DNA of 64,000 nt from the NCBI GenBank assembly GCA_022449455.1, contig JAKUPL010000013.1:1-64000 (forward strand), in the 5' to 3' direction. A program made the position numbers and the translations under genes. Shown one piece after another: positions 32,150 through 41,404 of the stretch; the stretch's first letter is position 1, and every line of letters starts with the position of its first letter. Origin of the DNA: Alcanivorax sp. (lineage in GTDB: Bacteria; Pseudomonadota; Gammaproteobacteria; Pseudomonadales; Alcanivoracaceae). Under the pieces are notes generated by a model. It had not been told where the DNA came from. It did not search any database and saw nothing but the letters and a program-made list of their open reading frames with translations.

Positions 32150-33181
32150 ATGATTGACTGCCTGAAGCGGATTCCGAGTCCGCGCACCATCGCCTTCGCT
32201 TCTGCGCTTCTGATGAGCGCCGTTGCAGTGGCGGCTCCCAAGGTCGATGACGACCCGGTAAACGTAACCATCGCCGGTTATTCCTCCGGCGGCCAGGTGG
32301 CGGTATTCGGTGAAGGAGTCATCGATACGGTACGTCGTACCTATCCCGACTCCGGCATCGTCTATGAACCCGGCAATCCGGCGGGGGCGTTGGAATACCT
32401 GCGTACCGGCCGGCGCCCGTTCGCGCTGGAGAGCATGATCGAACCACGGATGGCCTTCAACGGCCGTGCCCCCTTCCGGCAGGAATACCCGGAAGATACC
32501 ATCACCGGCGTTCTCAACGGCGCCCCCGATGTATTCGCGCTGGCCGTCTACGCGCGCCGCGAATTTCTCGACAAGTACGACATCAAGTCGTTCGATGACC
32601 TGGTCAAAAAAGAAGTTCCGATGCGGGTTTCCGTCAATCAGCCAGGCAACCTCTGGGTACGCGAACATGTACGTGCCCTGTTGGACTACTACGACAAGGA
32701 CATGTCGGATATCGAGGATTGGGGCGGAAAACTGGTGACCCTGCCCACCGGCGCTTCCAACGATCTGATGCGTGATGGTCGCTTGGACGTGGTGATCACC
32801 GGTGGCGTAACGCCGGCCGGCTCCATCGTCGAACTGGGCAGCGTACAGGATATCGGCTTCATCCCTCTGGGTAAGGATCTGGCGCAGCACGTCACCGACG
32901 AGTTGGGCCTCAAGCTTGGGCGGATTCCCGCCAACTCCTATGAATTTCAGAAGCAGGCTCTTTGGGTGCCGTTCACCAGCTTTGTCGTGGTGGCCGGGCC
33001 GGAAGCCACCTTCGAGGACGCCTACAAGCTCGCGAAATCCATGTACGAACAGATCAAGCGCTACCAGTCCCTGCACCCCGCCCTGGCGCAAGCCAGCCGG
33101 GAACGTCTTCCGGATCTGGGCTACCTGAAGCTCCACCCGGGCGCGGAAGCCTTTTATCGGGAAGTCGGCTTGATCAAGTAA
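32150..33181 (+). CDS. TAXI-family TRAP transporter solute-binding protein
   Basis: 343 residues. A signal peptide (basic start MIDCLKRIPS, then hydrophobic IAFASALLMSAVAVAAP, cleaved near residue 29) targets it to the periplasm. The mature part has TAXI hallmarks: a first strand VNVTIAGYSSGGQVAVFGEG, then YPDSGIVYEPGNPAGALEYL and LPTGASNDLMRDGRLDVVIT. It would bind an organic acid and pass it to the fused TRAP permease encoded 1.6 kb downstream. AAGGAGG lies ahead of the ATG. The gene context suggests the ligand is the aromatic acid used by the dioxygenase (inference). Confidence 0.8.
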   Translation: MIDCLKRIPSPRTIAFASALLMSAVAVAAPKVDDDPVNVTIAGYSSGGQVAVFGEGVIDTVRRTYPDSGIVYEPGNPAGALEYLRTGRRPFALESMIEPRMAFNGRAPFRQEYPEDTITGVLNGAPDVFALAVYARREFLDKYDIKSFDDLVKKEVPMRVSVNQPGNLWVREHVRALLDYYDKDMSDIEDWGGKLVTLPTGASNDLMRDGRLDVVITGGVTPAGSIVELGSVQDIGFIPLGKDLAQHVTDELGLKLGRIPANSYEFQKQALWVPFTSFVVVAGPEATFEDAYKLAKSMYEQIKRYQSLHPALAQASRERLPDLGYLKLHPGAEAFYREVGLIK

Positions 33182-33374
33182 CGGCGGCGTCGGGCAGCCC
33201 GCCAGCGGCGTTTCGGCCACGGAGCCAGGAACGGCGCGCTCAGGGAACGATACATAAAAGGGAGGAGAAAACGGGACGGATCTGCTGCCACAGACCCGCC
33301 CCGGGACTGCCTTACGCTTTTCAAAGGCTGAGAAAGGTTATCAATCTCAGAAAAGAAGAACAAGGGTTCACAAC

Positions 33375-34721
33375 ATGAAAAACACGATCAGAAAGATACG
33401 CACGCCGTTGGGCACCGCGACCATCATGGCGCTCGCCACCTTCGGCATAACAGCGGTGATGAGCCTGCAAACCGCGCACGCGGAAACCGCCGACGTCGAC
33501 AAACGCCTCGAGAACCTGGAAAAGGAACTGCAGGCGATCAAGGCACGTCGTGGTGATGAAAGCAATGTCGTGACGGTGCGCCAGCGCGGCGCACGCATGC
33601 TGCTCTCCACCGAGGACGGCAATTTCACCGCGCGGGTAGGTGGGCGTCTGCTACTGGATAGCGCCTGGTACGACGAAGACAGCCAACCCATGGGCAGCGG
33701 CACACGCTTTCGCCAGGCCCGGCTGGAGGCCGCCGGCAGCTTGTACCGCGATTGGTCCTATGTATTTCAGTACGACTTCACCAACAGTGGTGAAGGCGGC
33801 ATCAAGGAAGCCTATCTGGGTTACAACGGCTTTCAGATCGGCGATGCCGCGCTGCAACTGTCGGTCGGCAATCGCTTTCTTCCGTTTGGCTTCCTGGGTC
33901 AGCAAAGCCCGAAGTACAGCATGTTCATGGAACAACCGACCTCCAGCCTGATACTCGGCGCCGGCGCCCGCCGCCTGGGATTGCGTGGCGACCTGATCGG
34001 GGGACGTTGGCGCTGGAGCCTGGGCGCCGCCCAGGGAATCCTGGGCAGCCGCCCGAGCGACGCCAACGGCGACGATCCCCTCGACATTGCCACTCAATTT
34101 ACCTTCAACGCCATTCAGGCGAAGAATCACGTGCTGAACCTGGGGCTCTCGGTGCGCCGTCAGTCCGCCAAGGATGCCGATACCTTCCGGCTCCGCACGC
34201 GCCCGCAAACCTACCTCAGCCCCTATCGACCGGTGGATACCGGGACCTTCGTGTCCGACGGCTTCACCGCCGGCGGCGCTCAGGTCATGTACCTGCATGG
34301 ACCCTTCGAAATGGAGGCCGAGTACTTCCAGCAGCGGTATGACGAAATCCATGACGGGGCCGCCGATGGCGAAGAGCCGGAGTTCGAAGGCGGTTACGTG
34401 CAATTGGGTTACTTCCTGACCGGCGAAAGCCGTACCTACAAGCCAACCCTGGATGTGTTCGGTCCGCCGCAACCGGCACGCAGCGTCAGTCAGGGAGGCA
34501 TGGGTGCCTGGCAGGTCGCCGCCAGCTACAGCACGCTGGAGCTGACCGACCGTGGAATCGACGGCGGCAACATCGACATGATGATGCTCGGTCTCAACTG
34601 GTTTCCGCAGAGCCGTCTGCGCTTCGCACTCGAGTACGGCAACGTGCTGGATGTGGAAGGAGGTCCTTACGACGGCGACAAACCCAGTTTCGTGCAGGCA
34701 CGTGCTCAGGTGGAGTGGTAG
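33375..34721 (+). CDS. OprO/OprP-type outer membrane porin
   Basis: 448 residues. The signal peptide covers about residues 1-37 (ending QTAHAETA). A short coiled coil follows (VDKRLENLEKELQAIKARRG), typical of OprP/OprO-type porins, and then a beta-barrel of alternating strands starting FTARVGGRLLLDSAWYDEDS and ending with the aromatic residue W in RAQVEW, as outer membrane proteins require. It likely lets the substrate, probably an anion, cross the outer membrane. It lies between the TAXI receptor and permease genes, and a GC-rich hairpin follows its stop. Confidence 0.85.
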   Translation: MKNTIRKIRTPLGTATIMALATFGITAVMSLQTAHAETADVDKRLENLEKELQAIKARRGDESNVVTVRQRGARMLLSTEDGNFTARVGGRLLLDSAWYDEDSQPMGSGTRFRQARLEAAGSLYRDWSYVFQYDFTNSGEGGIKEAYLGYNGFQIGDAALQLSVGNRFLPFGFLGQQSPKYSMFMEQPTSSLILGAGARRLGLRGDLIGGRWRWSLGAAQGILGSRPSDANGDDPLDIATQFTFNAIQAKNHVLNLGLSVRRQSAKDADTFRLRTRPQTYLSPYRPVDTGTFVSDGFTAGGAQVMYLHGPFEMEAEYFQQRYDEIHDGAADGEEPEFEGGYVQLGYFLTGESRTYKPTLDVFGPPQPARSVSQGGMGAWQVAASYSTLELTDRGIDGGNIDMMMLGLNWFPQSRLRFALEYGNVLDVEGGPYDGDKPSFVQARAQVEW

Positions 34722-34738
34722 CGTCGGCGCGACCCGGA

Positions 34739-34762
34739 GGGCCGGCCCCAGGGGGCCGGCTT
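34739..34762 (+). terminator. GC-rich hairpin behind the porin gene (attenuator or processing site)
   Basis: GCCGGCCCC-A-GGGGGCCGGC (34741-34760), 18 bases after the porin stop. No T-run follows, so full termination is unlikely. Such a structure may stabilise the upstream porin mRNA or lower expression of the permease. Confidence 0.45.
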
Positions 34763-34827
34763 CGAACCGTTCACCGTCCTTATCCCCTATTCATTGGTGA
34801 TAAAGGCATGATTAGTCAGGTGCTCCA

Positions 34828-36780
34828 ATGCATTACATAAAACGATCTCTCTGGCTCCTCTTTCAGATGGGTCAGAAAGTGCCGATGACACGCTTCAAGT
34901 TCATCTGCTTCGTGACTCTGGCGGTACCGTTGACCCTGTTTGAGATCTGGTATGCCTTGTATGGAGAGATCAATCGCCTGGATCTGGCGATTATTTTCGT
35001 AGTGCCCATGTACATGATTTCCTTTCTGGCGATCAGCTATGCGCCCGATGTCGAGCGCAGCACCCTGGGTGATTACGTCTTGTCCCTGGTCAGCCTGGTG
35101 GCGGGCATCTATCTGATGACGCAGATGGACCGCTACAGTGACTGGATCGCCGGTCTGAGCCACTTCACGGTTATCGATCAGATCGCCGCGGCCACCTACC
35201 TGCTGCTCACCCTGGAGTTGCTGAGGCGATGCGTCGGCCCCGGTATTTCCGTGGTGGTGTGGCTGGTGATCGGCTACTGCCTTCTCGGACACCATCTGAA
35301 CGGCTTCTTCAGCCACCGCGAGTTGAACAGCGATTATCTGCTCGAAATTCTTCTGGTATCGCCTCAGGACGGCGGGTTGTTCTCGGCACCGGTACAGGTG
35401 GCCGCGGTCTATGCCTTTCTTTTCGTGACCTTTGGCAAATTCCTGGAAAAGAGCGGCGGTGGCGATTTCTTCTTTAATCTGTCGGCATTGCTTGCCGGAC
35501 GTCGATCCGGCGGATCCGCCAAAGTAGCGATCACCTCAAGTGGTCTGTTTGGCATGATTTCCGGAAGCCCCGCCTCCGACGTCATGACCACCGGCTCGAT
35601 CACGATTCCAATGATGAAGCGGGCCGGCTACAGCAGCCGGGTGGCCGGCGGCATCGAGGCGGTTGCCAGCACGGGGGGCGCCCTGTTACCGCCGGTGATG
35701 GGCGCCGTGGTCTTCCTGATGGTGGAATTTACCGGCATTCCCTACAAGGAAGTATTGCTCTCCATTATCGCGTCATCGGTGCTCTACTATGTTTGTATCT
35801 ATGTACAGGTACACCACTACTCCTGCAGGCACGATGTCGGACGTATCGATAGCGACCTGATTCCCACCCTCCGGACGGTGATCCGAACCGGATGGATCTT
35901 CGTGATCCCCATGGGGCTGCTGGTCTACTACATGCTCAATGGCCATACACCGGCGCTGGCCGCTACCTTCGCGCTGATCGCGGTGGTGGTGGCGAGCTGG
36001 GGCCTGCCGGGCAAGCGGCTGGGGCCACGCAGGCTCGCCGAAGGGTGCGTGCAGGTATGCACCGCCATCGCCCCTCTGATTGCCGCCGTCGCGGGCGCCG
36101 GCATCCTCCTGCTTGGACTGAACATCACCGGTCTGGTATCCAAGCTGTCCGCTCTGATTTTCAATGTGGCGGAAGTGAATATGATGCTGGCTCTGGCCGC
36201 CGCCGCCGTGGTCACCATCATCTGCGGCATGGGCATGCCGGTGGTGGCGGTCTACTCGCTCGTGGCGGTAATGGTGGCACCGGCACTTGTGGACGCCGGT
36301 CTGATGCCACTTCAGGCTCACCTTTTTCTCATTTTCTTCGCGGTCGCCTCCTACCTGACACCTCCGGTGGCGGTCGCCGCCTATGTCGCAAGCACCATCG
36401 CCGACGAGCGGCCGGTCACCGTTGCCGTGACCGCGGCGCGTATCGGCATGGTGGTCTTCGCTCTGCCTTTCGCCTTCGTCTATAACCCGGGCATGTTGTT
36501 GATCGGTGATTGGCAGACCGTCGCCTTCGCGATCATCAAAGTCGCATTGTCGGTCTACGTGCTCGCGGTGACCGCCGAAGGCTGGTGTAACGGCGTTCTG
36601 AAAATAGGGGTCCGTTGCCTGCTTCTGGGCGCCGCGATACTGGGCTTCTCCTCCCTGGCCCTGCCCGGGATCACCGCGGCGGGCCTGGCCATGGCCTATC
36701 TGATAGGCAGAAAAATACGCCTGCCGATGCGCCCCTCCTTTCCGTCCGATACCAAAGCCAAAAAAGTGGAGACCTGGTAA
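34828..36780 (+). CDS. TRAP transporter fused permease (small + large domain)
   Basis: 650 residues with about 16-18 hydrophobic helices. The first four (about residues 15-160) correspond to the DctQ-like small domain; the rest is the DctM-like large domain, with the conserved region SGSPASDVMTTGSITIPMMK (about 245-264), GIEAVASTGGALLPPVMGAV and CGMGMPVVAVYSLVAVMVAP. The fused layout is characteristic of TAXI-type TRAP systems and pairs it with the receptor at 32150. It uses a cation gradient for uptake. The stop overlaps the ATG of the extradiol dioxygenase (TAATG), so the two are translated together. Confidence 0.9.
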   Translation: MHYIKRSLWLLFQMGQKVPMTRFKFICFVTLAVPLTLFEIWYALYGEINRLDLAIIFVVPMYMISFLAISYAPDVERSTLGDYVLSLVSLVAGIYLMTQMDRYSDWIAGLSHFTVIDQIAAATYLLLTLELLRRCVGPGISVVVWLVIGYCLLGHHLNGFFSHRELNSDYLLEILLVSPQDGGLFSAPVQVAAVYAFLFVTFGKFLEKSGGGDFFFNLSALLAGRRSGGSAKVAITSSGLFGMISGSPASDVMTTGSITIPMMKRAGYSSRVAGGIEAVASTGGALLPPVMGAVVFLMVEFTGIPYKEVLLSIIASSVLYYVCIYVQVHHYSCRHDVGRIDSDLIPTLRTVIRTGWIFVIPMGLLVYYMLNGHTPALAATFALIAVVVASWGLPGKRLGPRRLAEGCVQVCTAIAPLIAAVAGAGILLLGLNITGLVSKLSALIFNVAEVNMMLALAAAAVVTIICGMGMPVVAVYSLVAVMVAPALVDAGLMPLQAHLFLIFFAVASYLTPPVAVAAYVASTIADERPVTVAVTAARIGMVVFALPFAFVYNPGMLLIGDWQTVAFAIIKVALSVYVLAVTAEGWCNGVLKIGVRCLLLGAAILGFSSLALPGITAAGLAMAYLIGRKIRLPMRPSFPSDTKAKKVETW

Positions 36781-37637
36781 TGATCTCTCTCTATGACATC
36801 TGCTACCTGCGGCTGGGCTGCCGGAATCTCGATGAGATGGTGGATTTCGGCACCCGAATCCTGGGGCTGGAGCTGCGTGAGCGCAACGAAACGCATGCCT
36901 ATCTGCGCGGTGACGACAGCACCTATAACCTGTGCTACATCCAGGGTGACGCACACTACGACGCTTCCGCTTTCCTGCTAAGAACCCGCAAGGAACTGGA
37001 CGACGCCGCCGGTCAGCTCGAAGAACTGGGCTTCGATGTACACCATGGCACCCCCGCGGAGTGCGACGAACGCCATGTGGAAGCCTTCATCGGCTTTACC
37101 GACCGTAACGGCAACGGGCTGGAGCTGGTCTATCGGCACCACCGCACCGGCGTGCGCTATTTCCCCAGCCGGGACGCCGGCATCACCGAATTCGGGCACT
37201 TTGGTCTGCACAGCGGTGACATTGAACGGGACCTTTCCTTCTGGACCACCGTCATGAACGCACGCGTCAGTGACCGGATCGGCGACGGCGCCCTGCTTCG
37301 CATCGACCCGGTGCACCATAAGATCGCCCTGTTCCCCTCCGAGAAGACCGGCATTCAGCACGTTAATTTTCAGGTGGAAAGCATCGACGATGTAATGCGT
37401 TCCTGGTACTTCCTCCAGGACCAGAACGTGCCCATCGTCTTCGGGCCCGGCCGCCACCCCACTTCCACCGCCATGTTCATTTACTTCCTGGGCCCGGACA
37501 ACCGGGTCTATGAATACTCCTCCGGCGTCAAACGCATTACCGACGAGGCCGGTTATGTTCCACGTCATTTCGAGATGAAGCCCTCATCGTTCTGCATGTG
37601 GGGCGCACGCCCCAACGTCGAAGAGTTCAGTGAATAG
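36780..37637 (+). CDS. Type I extradiol (meta-cleavage) dioxygenase, VOC family
   Basis: 285 residues with two vicinal-oxygen-chelate modules. Likely metal ligands are H in GHFGLHSGD (about 147), H in IQHVNFQVES (about 199) and E in VYEYSSGVK (about 250). The C-terminal half (RVSDRIGDGALLRIDPVHHK, then FGPGRHPTSTAMFIYFLGPD) resembles 2,3-dihydroxy-p-cumate-type dioxygenases as I recall them, so a carboxylated catechol is a reasonable guess. It opens the aromatic ring next to the hydroxyl pair with O2. It is translationally coupled to the TRAP permease and followed after 10 bases by the dehydrogenase gene. Confidence 0.85.
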   Translation: MISLYDICYLRLGCRNLDEMVDFGTRILGLELRERNETHAYLRGDDSTYNLCYIQGDAHYDASAFLLRTRKELDDAAGQLEELGFDVHHGTPAECDERHVEAFIGFTDRNGNGLELVYRHHRTGVRYFPSRDAGITEFGHFGLHSGDIERDLSFWTTVMNARVSDRIGDGALLRIDPVHHKIALFPSEKTGIQHVNFQVESIDDVMRSWYFLQDQNVPIVFGPGRHPTSTAMFIYFLGPDNRVYEYSSGVKRITDEAGYVPRHFEMKPSSFCMWGARPNVEEFSE

Positions 37638-37647
37638 GAAAGACGCC

Positions 37648-38469
37648 ATGACAAGCCAAGGTTGCACACGTTTTACCGATCAGGTGGCGGTGGTCACCGG
37701 TTCCGGCCAGGGTATCGGCCTGGCCACCGCCTGGCGGCTGGCCCGTGAAGGCGCGCGGGTGGTGCTGGCCGACAAGGCCGAGGGCCCCACCCGGGAGGCG
37801 GTCGAAGCCCTGCGTCAGGACGGTTTCGAAGCGGTGGCATCGATTTCGGACCTGTCCACCTACCAGGGCGCGCAACACGCCATGGCCGTGGCCCTCGATC
37901 ATTTCGGTGCCCTCGACGTCCTTATCAACAATGTCGGCGGCACCATCTGGAAAAAGCCGTTCTGGCACTACAGCGAGGAGGAAATCCAGGCGGAGGTGGC
38001 CCGCTCCTTCTGGCCACCTTTGTGGTGTTGCCGGGCCGCCATCCCGCACATGCGCGCACGGGGCGGAGCCATCGTGAACGTCGGCTCCAACGCCACCATG
38101 GGCATCTTCCGAATCCCCTACTCCGCGTCCAAGGGGGGGGTGGCGGCGCTGACCACGTCGTTGTCGGTGGAATTGGCGGATTTTGGCATTCGCGTCAACG
38201 CCGTTTCGCCGGGCAACACCGCCGTCCGACAGCGCCCCACGCCGCGCCTGGAGCGGGACCTGAACGAGCGCGAAAAGAAGTGGAACACGCTGTTCTATGA
38301 ATACGCGTCCCGGGAGAACCTGTTCGAACGGCCGGCCACGGTGGACGAACAGGCCGCCGTGATCGCCTTCCTGGCCTCGAGTGACGCCGCCTACATCACC
38401 GGCGAGCTCATCGACACCGGCAAACGCGGCATGCGCATCTCCGAAGTCGCCGGAGATACGGACCTGTGA
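37648..38469 (+). CDS. cis-Dihydrodiol dehydrogenase, BenD/XylL-like SDR
   Basis: 273 residues of the short-chain dehydrogenase family. NAD site VVTGSGQGIGLATAW (about 16-30), INNVGGTIWKKPFWHYSEEE (a block nearly diagnostic for BenD/XylL/CmtB-type dihydrodiol dehydrogenases), catalytic serine in VNVGSNATMG and Y-x3-K in IPYSASKGGVAAL (about 160-165). It oxidises the cis-diol made by the Rieske dioxygenase to a catechol, with decarboxylation if the substrate is a 1,2-diol-1-carboxylate. AGGAAAG precedes the ATG. The C-terminal tail of 12 residues (MRISEVAGDTDL) is slightly extended. Confidence 0.85.
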   Translation: MTSQGCTRFTDQVAVVTGSGQGIGLATAWRLAREGARVVLADKAEGPTREAVEALRQDGFEAVASISDLSTYQGAQHAMAVALDHFGALDVLINNVGGTIWKKPFWHYSEEEIQAEVARSFWPPLWCCRAAIPHMRARGGAIVNVGSNATMGIFRIPYSASKGGVAALTTSLSVELADFGIRVNAVSPGNTAVRQRPTPRLERDLNEREKKWNTLFYEYASRENLFERPATVDEQAAVIAFLASSDAAYITGELIDTGKRGMRISEVAGDTDL

Positions 38470-38496
38470 ACACAGTGGTCGGCGGGGAGAGACGTC

Positions 38497-39399
38497 GTGG
38501 GTGATCTGCATCAGGCTTTACCGATCGGCTGGGCATTGCTGTCTTCCCTGATGTTCGCGCTCACCTTCCTGATGGTGCGTATCGGCGTGAAGACCGCCTC
38601 GAGCACCACCGCCCTGTGGGTGACGCTGTCGATCAACGCCGTCTTTCTGTGGGGCTGGAGCCTGATGCGGGACGGTGCCCATTTCCAGGACTGGTGGCAA
38701 TGGCGCTACTTTTTCCTCTCGGGCCTGTTCGCGCCATTGCTGGGCCGGCTGTTTCAGTTCCTCGGCATGGAGCGTCTGGGCGCCAACATCACCACCCCGC
38801 TGACCCTGACGCACCCCCTGGTATCGGTGGCGCTCGCCCTGATTTTTCTGGATGAGCACCTCACCGCCCTGGGTCTGCTGGGGGTTTTGCTGGTGGTCGC
38901 CGGAAGCCTCCTGGTGGGTTCGCAAAGCGGTCAGGCCGGCGCGCGCCACCTCGCCAGGCTGCCGCGCTCTTACCTGCTTTTCCCGCTGGTGGCGTCACTG
39001 TCCTATGGCGTGTCCATCACCTTGCGCAAGATCGGCATCGATCTGGGAACCGATGCGATCACCGCCGCCGCGGTGACCTGCACCTCGTCCTGGTTCTTCG
39101 CCTCGCTGTATTTACTGCTCACCAAGGGGTTCAAGCGAATTCGGTGCGACCGTCGCGAATTCGTCTACTTCCTGCTGGCGGGGGTGTTCTCAGCGTTGGG
39201 GCCCGTTCTGTTGTACGCCGCGCTGCAGCGCGAGCCACTGGTGGTGATCGCACCGCTGGCCTCCACCACGCCGCTGTTCGTGCTGTTGATGTCTTATTTG
39301 TTCATTCGCACGGACGAAATCTTTACCCGGCCGGTGATCGCCGGCACCGGTGCCACGGTGCTCGGTGTCATGCTGGTGACCACCCACGGCCTGGCCTGA
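38497..39399 (+). CDS. DMT/EamA family transporter within the aromatic operon
   Basis: 300 residues, start GTG at 38497 behind GGGGAGAG. Ten hydrophobic helices in two EamA repeats (first from GWALLSSLMFALTFLMVRIG, second from YLLFPLVASLSYGVSITLRK). It probably exports a metabolite or pathway intermediate; direction and substrate are unknown. It lies between the dehydrogenase and ferredoxin genes in the same row, so it is likely co-expressed with the pathway. Confidence 0.8.
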   Translation: MGDLHQALPIGWALLSSLMFALTFLMVRIGVKTASSTTALWVTLSINAVFLWGWSLMRDGAHFQDWWQWRYFFLSGLFAPLLGRLFQFLGMERLGANITTPLTLTHPLVSVALALIFLDEHLTALGLLGVLLVVAGSLLVGSQSGQAGARHLARLPRSYLLFPLVASLSYGVSITLRKIGIDLGTDAITAAAVTCTSSWFFASLYLLLTKGFKRIRCDRREFVYFLLAGVFSALGPVLLYAALQREPLVVIAPLASTTPLFVLLMSYLFIRTDEIFTRPVIAGTGATVLGVMLVTTHGLA

Positions 39400-39417
39400 A
39401 CCTGAATCGGAGTTTCC

Positions 39418-39768
39418 ATGAATGCCGTGACCAATTTGTCGCAATTCTACGCCTGCGAGGCGGACGCCCTGGACAACGGGGACATTATTCAGATCAACCC
39501 ACCCAACCGGCCGCCCATCGCGGTGTTCAGACTGGACGGCGAGTTCCATGCCACCGACGACACCTGCACCCACGGCCAGGCGCTGCTCTCCGAAGGCGAA
39601 CTGGATGAGGACGGCGTCGTCGAATGCCCCTGGCACGGTGGCACTTTCGACGTGCGCACCGGTGAGGCACTGTCGTTCCCCTGTGTGTTACCCCTGAAGG
39701 TTTACCCGGTGCGCGTCGAGGGCAACAAGGTATTCATCGACGTGCTGGCCGGCGCCGAGCCGACCTGA
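39418..39768 (+). CDS. Rieske-type [2Fe-2S] ferredoxin of the dioxygenase
   Basis: 116 residues. Cluster ligands are in DDTCTHGQALL (C, H) and VECPWHGGTFD (C, H), the C-x-H and C-x2-H pattern of BphF/NdoA-type ferredoxins. It carries electrons from the reductase downstream to the dioxygenase alpha subunit. It stands 18 bases behind the transporter gene and 29 bases before the reductase gene. The presence of a separate ferredoxin makes this a three-component dioxygenase, unlike the two-component BenABC type. Confidence 0.92.
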   Translation: MNAVTNLSQFYACEADALDNGDIIQINPPNRPPIAVFRLDGEFHATDDTCTHGQALLSEGELDEDGVVECPWHGGTFDVRTGEALSFPCVLPLKVYPVRVEGNKVFIDVLAGAEPT

Positions 39769-39797
39769 CCGCCTACCCCCGTTTTGGAAATCCAACT

Positions 39798-40811
39798 ATG
39801 GCAACCATCAAACTTCAGGGCTCCGACCAGGCTTTCGAGCAGGAGCCGCACCACGACTGTCTGCTACGCGCCGGCTTGCATGCGGGGATAGGACTGGCCT
39901 ACGAATGCAATTCCGGCGGCTGCGGGAGCTGCAAATTCGAGTTGATCGAAGGCGATGTGGTGGAGCTGTGGGAGCAGGCACCCGGTCTCGGTGAACGCGA
40001 CCGTAAAAAAGGTCGCAAGCTGGCGTGCCAGTGCCGCGCCGTGGGTGACGTGACCATCAAGATGCGCACCGACGACCAATGCCGCCCGCCCGTGGTCCCG
40101 CGACGCTTCCCGGCGACGCTGGAGCGGCGCCACTCGATCACCGACGACATCATCGAATTCCGGTTTCGCGGCGACGCACCGGCGCGCTTCCTGCCCGGCC
40201 AATATGCCATGCTGCGCCTGCCGGACAGCGATTCGCCACGCGCTTACTCGATGAGCAACCTGCCCAACGACGACGGTATCTGGGAGTTCTGGATTCGCCG
40301 CAAACCCGGTGGACGGATCACCCAGCGGTTGTTCGATCACTTGCGGCCCGGCGACAGGGTGACACTGGATGGCCCCTACGGCATGGCACACCTGCAACCC
40401 GACTCGCCCCGGGATATTCTGTGTATCGCTGGCGGGTCGGGCATTTCGCCGGTCCTGTCGATCGCCCGGGGCGTGCTGCTTGACCCACGGCTGGCCGACC
40501 GGCGTCTGCACTTTTTCTTCGGCGGGCGCACCCCGGCGGACATCTGCGGCGCCGACCAATTGCGCGCCCTGCCCGGCGCCACCGAGCGTCTGACGTTTCA
40601 GGCCGCCATCTCCGAACCCACCGACGGCGACGGCTGGGCCGGTCCGGCGGGTTTCATCCACGATACCGTGGCGCATACCCTCGGTGACACCATCAGAAAC
40701 CATGAGTGCTACCTGGCCGGGCCGCCGCCGATGGTGCAGGCCACCACACGCATGCTCTTGCTGGAGCAACATGTGCCGCAGGAACAGGTTCACTTCGATC
40801 GTTTTTTCTGA
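39798..40811 (+). CDS. Ferredoxin-NAD(P)H reductase with plant-type [2Fe-2S] domain
   Basis: 337 residues. N-terminal chloroplast-type cluster: YECNSGGCGSCKFELI with the fourth ligand in KLACQCRA (about residue 78). FAD domain with RAYSMSN (about 150-156) and NAD domain with GGSGISPVLSIARG, then the CYLAGPPPMVQ end. Same layout as TmoF, NdoR and BenC. It passes electrons from NADH to the Rieske ferredoxin, forming a class III-type dioxygenase chain. The gene is 29 bases behind the ferredoxin gene; its stop lies 12 bases before the Nudix ATG. Confidence 0.92.
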   Translation: MATIKLQGSDQAFEQEPHHDCLLRAGLHAGIGLAYECNSGGCGSCKFELIEGDVVELWEQAPGLGERDRKKGRKLACQCRAVGDVTIKMRTDDQCRPPVVPRRFPATLERRHSITDDIIEFRFRGDAPARFLPGQYAMLRLPDSDSPRAYSMSNLPNDDGIWEFWIRRKPGGRITQRLFDHLRPGDRVTLDGPYGMAHLQPDSPRDILCIAGGSGISPVLSIARGVLLDPRLADRRLHFFFGGRTPADICGADQLRALPGATERLTFQAAISEPTDGDGWAGPAGFIHDTVAHTLGDTIRNHECYLAGPPPMVQATTRMLLLEQHVPQEQVHFDRFF

Positions 40812-40823
40812 CCGGTGGCTCCT

Positions 40824-41390
40824 ATGACGAGCACGCTTCGACAACGTCTGACAACGCTGACGGCGCCTTTACCGCTGCCACTCACCGACCATCGGAAGCA
40901 GGCGGCGGTGTTGATCGCCGTATTCGAGGATGAACCCGGCTATCCGGTGTTGTTCACCCGCCGTGCCGAACGGCTGCGTCGGCACGGCGGCGAAATCTGC
41001 CTGCCCGGCGGTCTGATGGAGCCCGGCGATGGTGGGTCGCCGGTGGTTACCGCTCTACGGGAGACCGAGGAGGAATTGGGCCTCACCGCCGAGCGGGTCA
41101 ATGTGCGCGCGGTGCTGCCGCCGCACGACAACAGCGACGGCCTGCGCGTGCACCCGGTGCTCGCCGCGGCGCGTCGGCCCGGGACATGGCGCCCGCAAAG
41201 CCGGGAAGTGTCGGGCATCCTGGAGGTACCCCTGCGGGTTTTCGATAAGGCCGGACATTATCGCCGGGAGGTCCGGCGGTATCGGGGGATCGACAAGGAA
41301 ACATTGGTATTGCACTACCGGGATGAGAGTATCTGGGGGCTGACCGCGCGCATTATGGACGGCCTGCGACAACACCTGAACACCCCATAG
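40824..41390 (+). CDS. Nudix hydrolase, CoA-pyrophosphatase (NudL)-like
   Basis: 188 residues from the ATG at 40824 (a GTG lies 9 bases earlier). Nudix box: CLPGGLMEPGDGGSPVVTAL followed by RETEEELGL. The upstream VLFTRRAERLRRHGGEICLP is typical of the CoA-diphosphatase branch (NudL/YeaB). It may hydrolyse CoA or acyl-CoA derivatives. Its place in a meta-cleavage operon is unusual. The metal-binding R-E-x2-E-E is intact. Confidence 0.85.
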   Translation: MTSTLRQRLTTLTAPLPLPLTDHRKQAAVLIAVFEDEPGYPVLFTRRAERLRRHGGEICLPGGLMEPGDGGSPVVTALRETEEELGLTAERVNVRAVLPPHDNSDGLRVHPVLAAARRPGTWRPQSREVSGILEVPLRVFDKAGHYRREVRRYRGIDKETLVLHYRDESIWGLTARIMDGLRQHLNTP

Positions 41391-41404
41391 GAATGGACAG
41401 ATTC

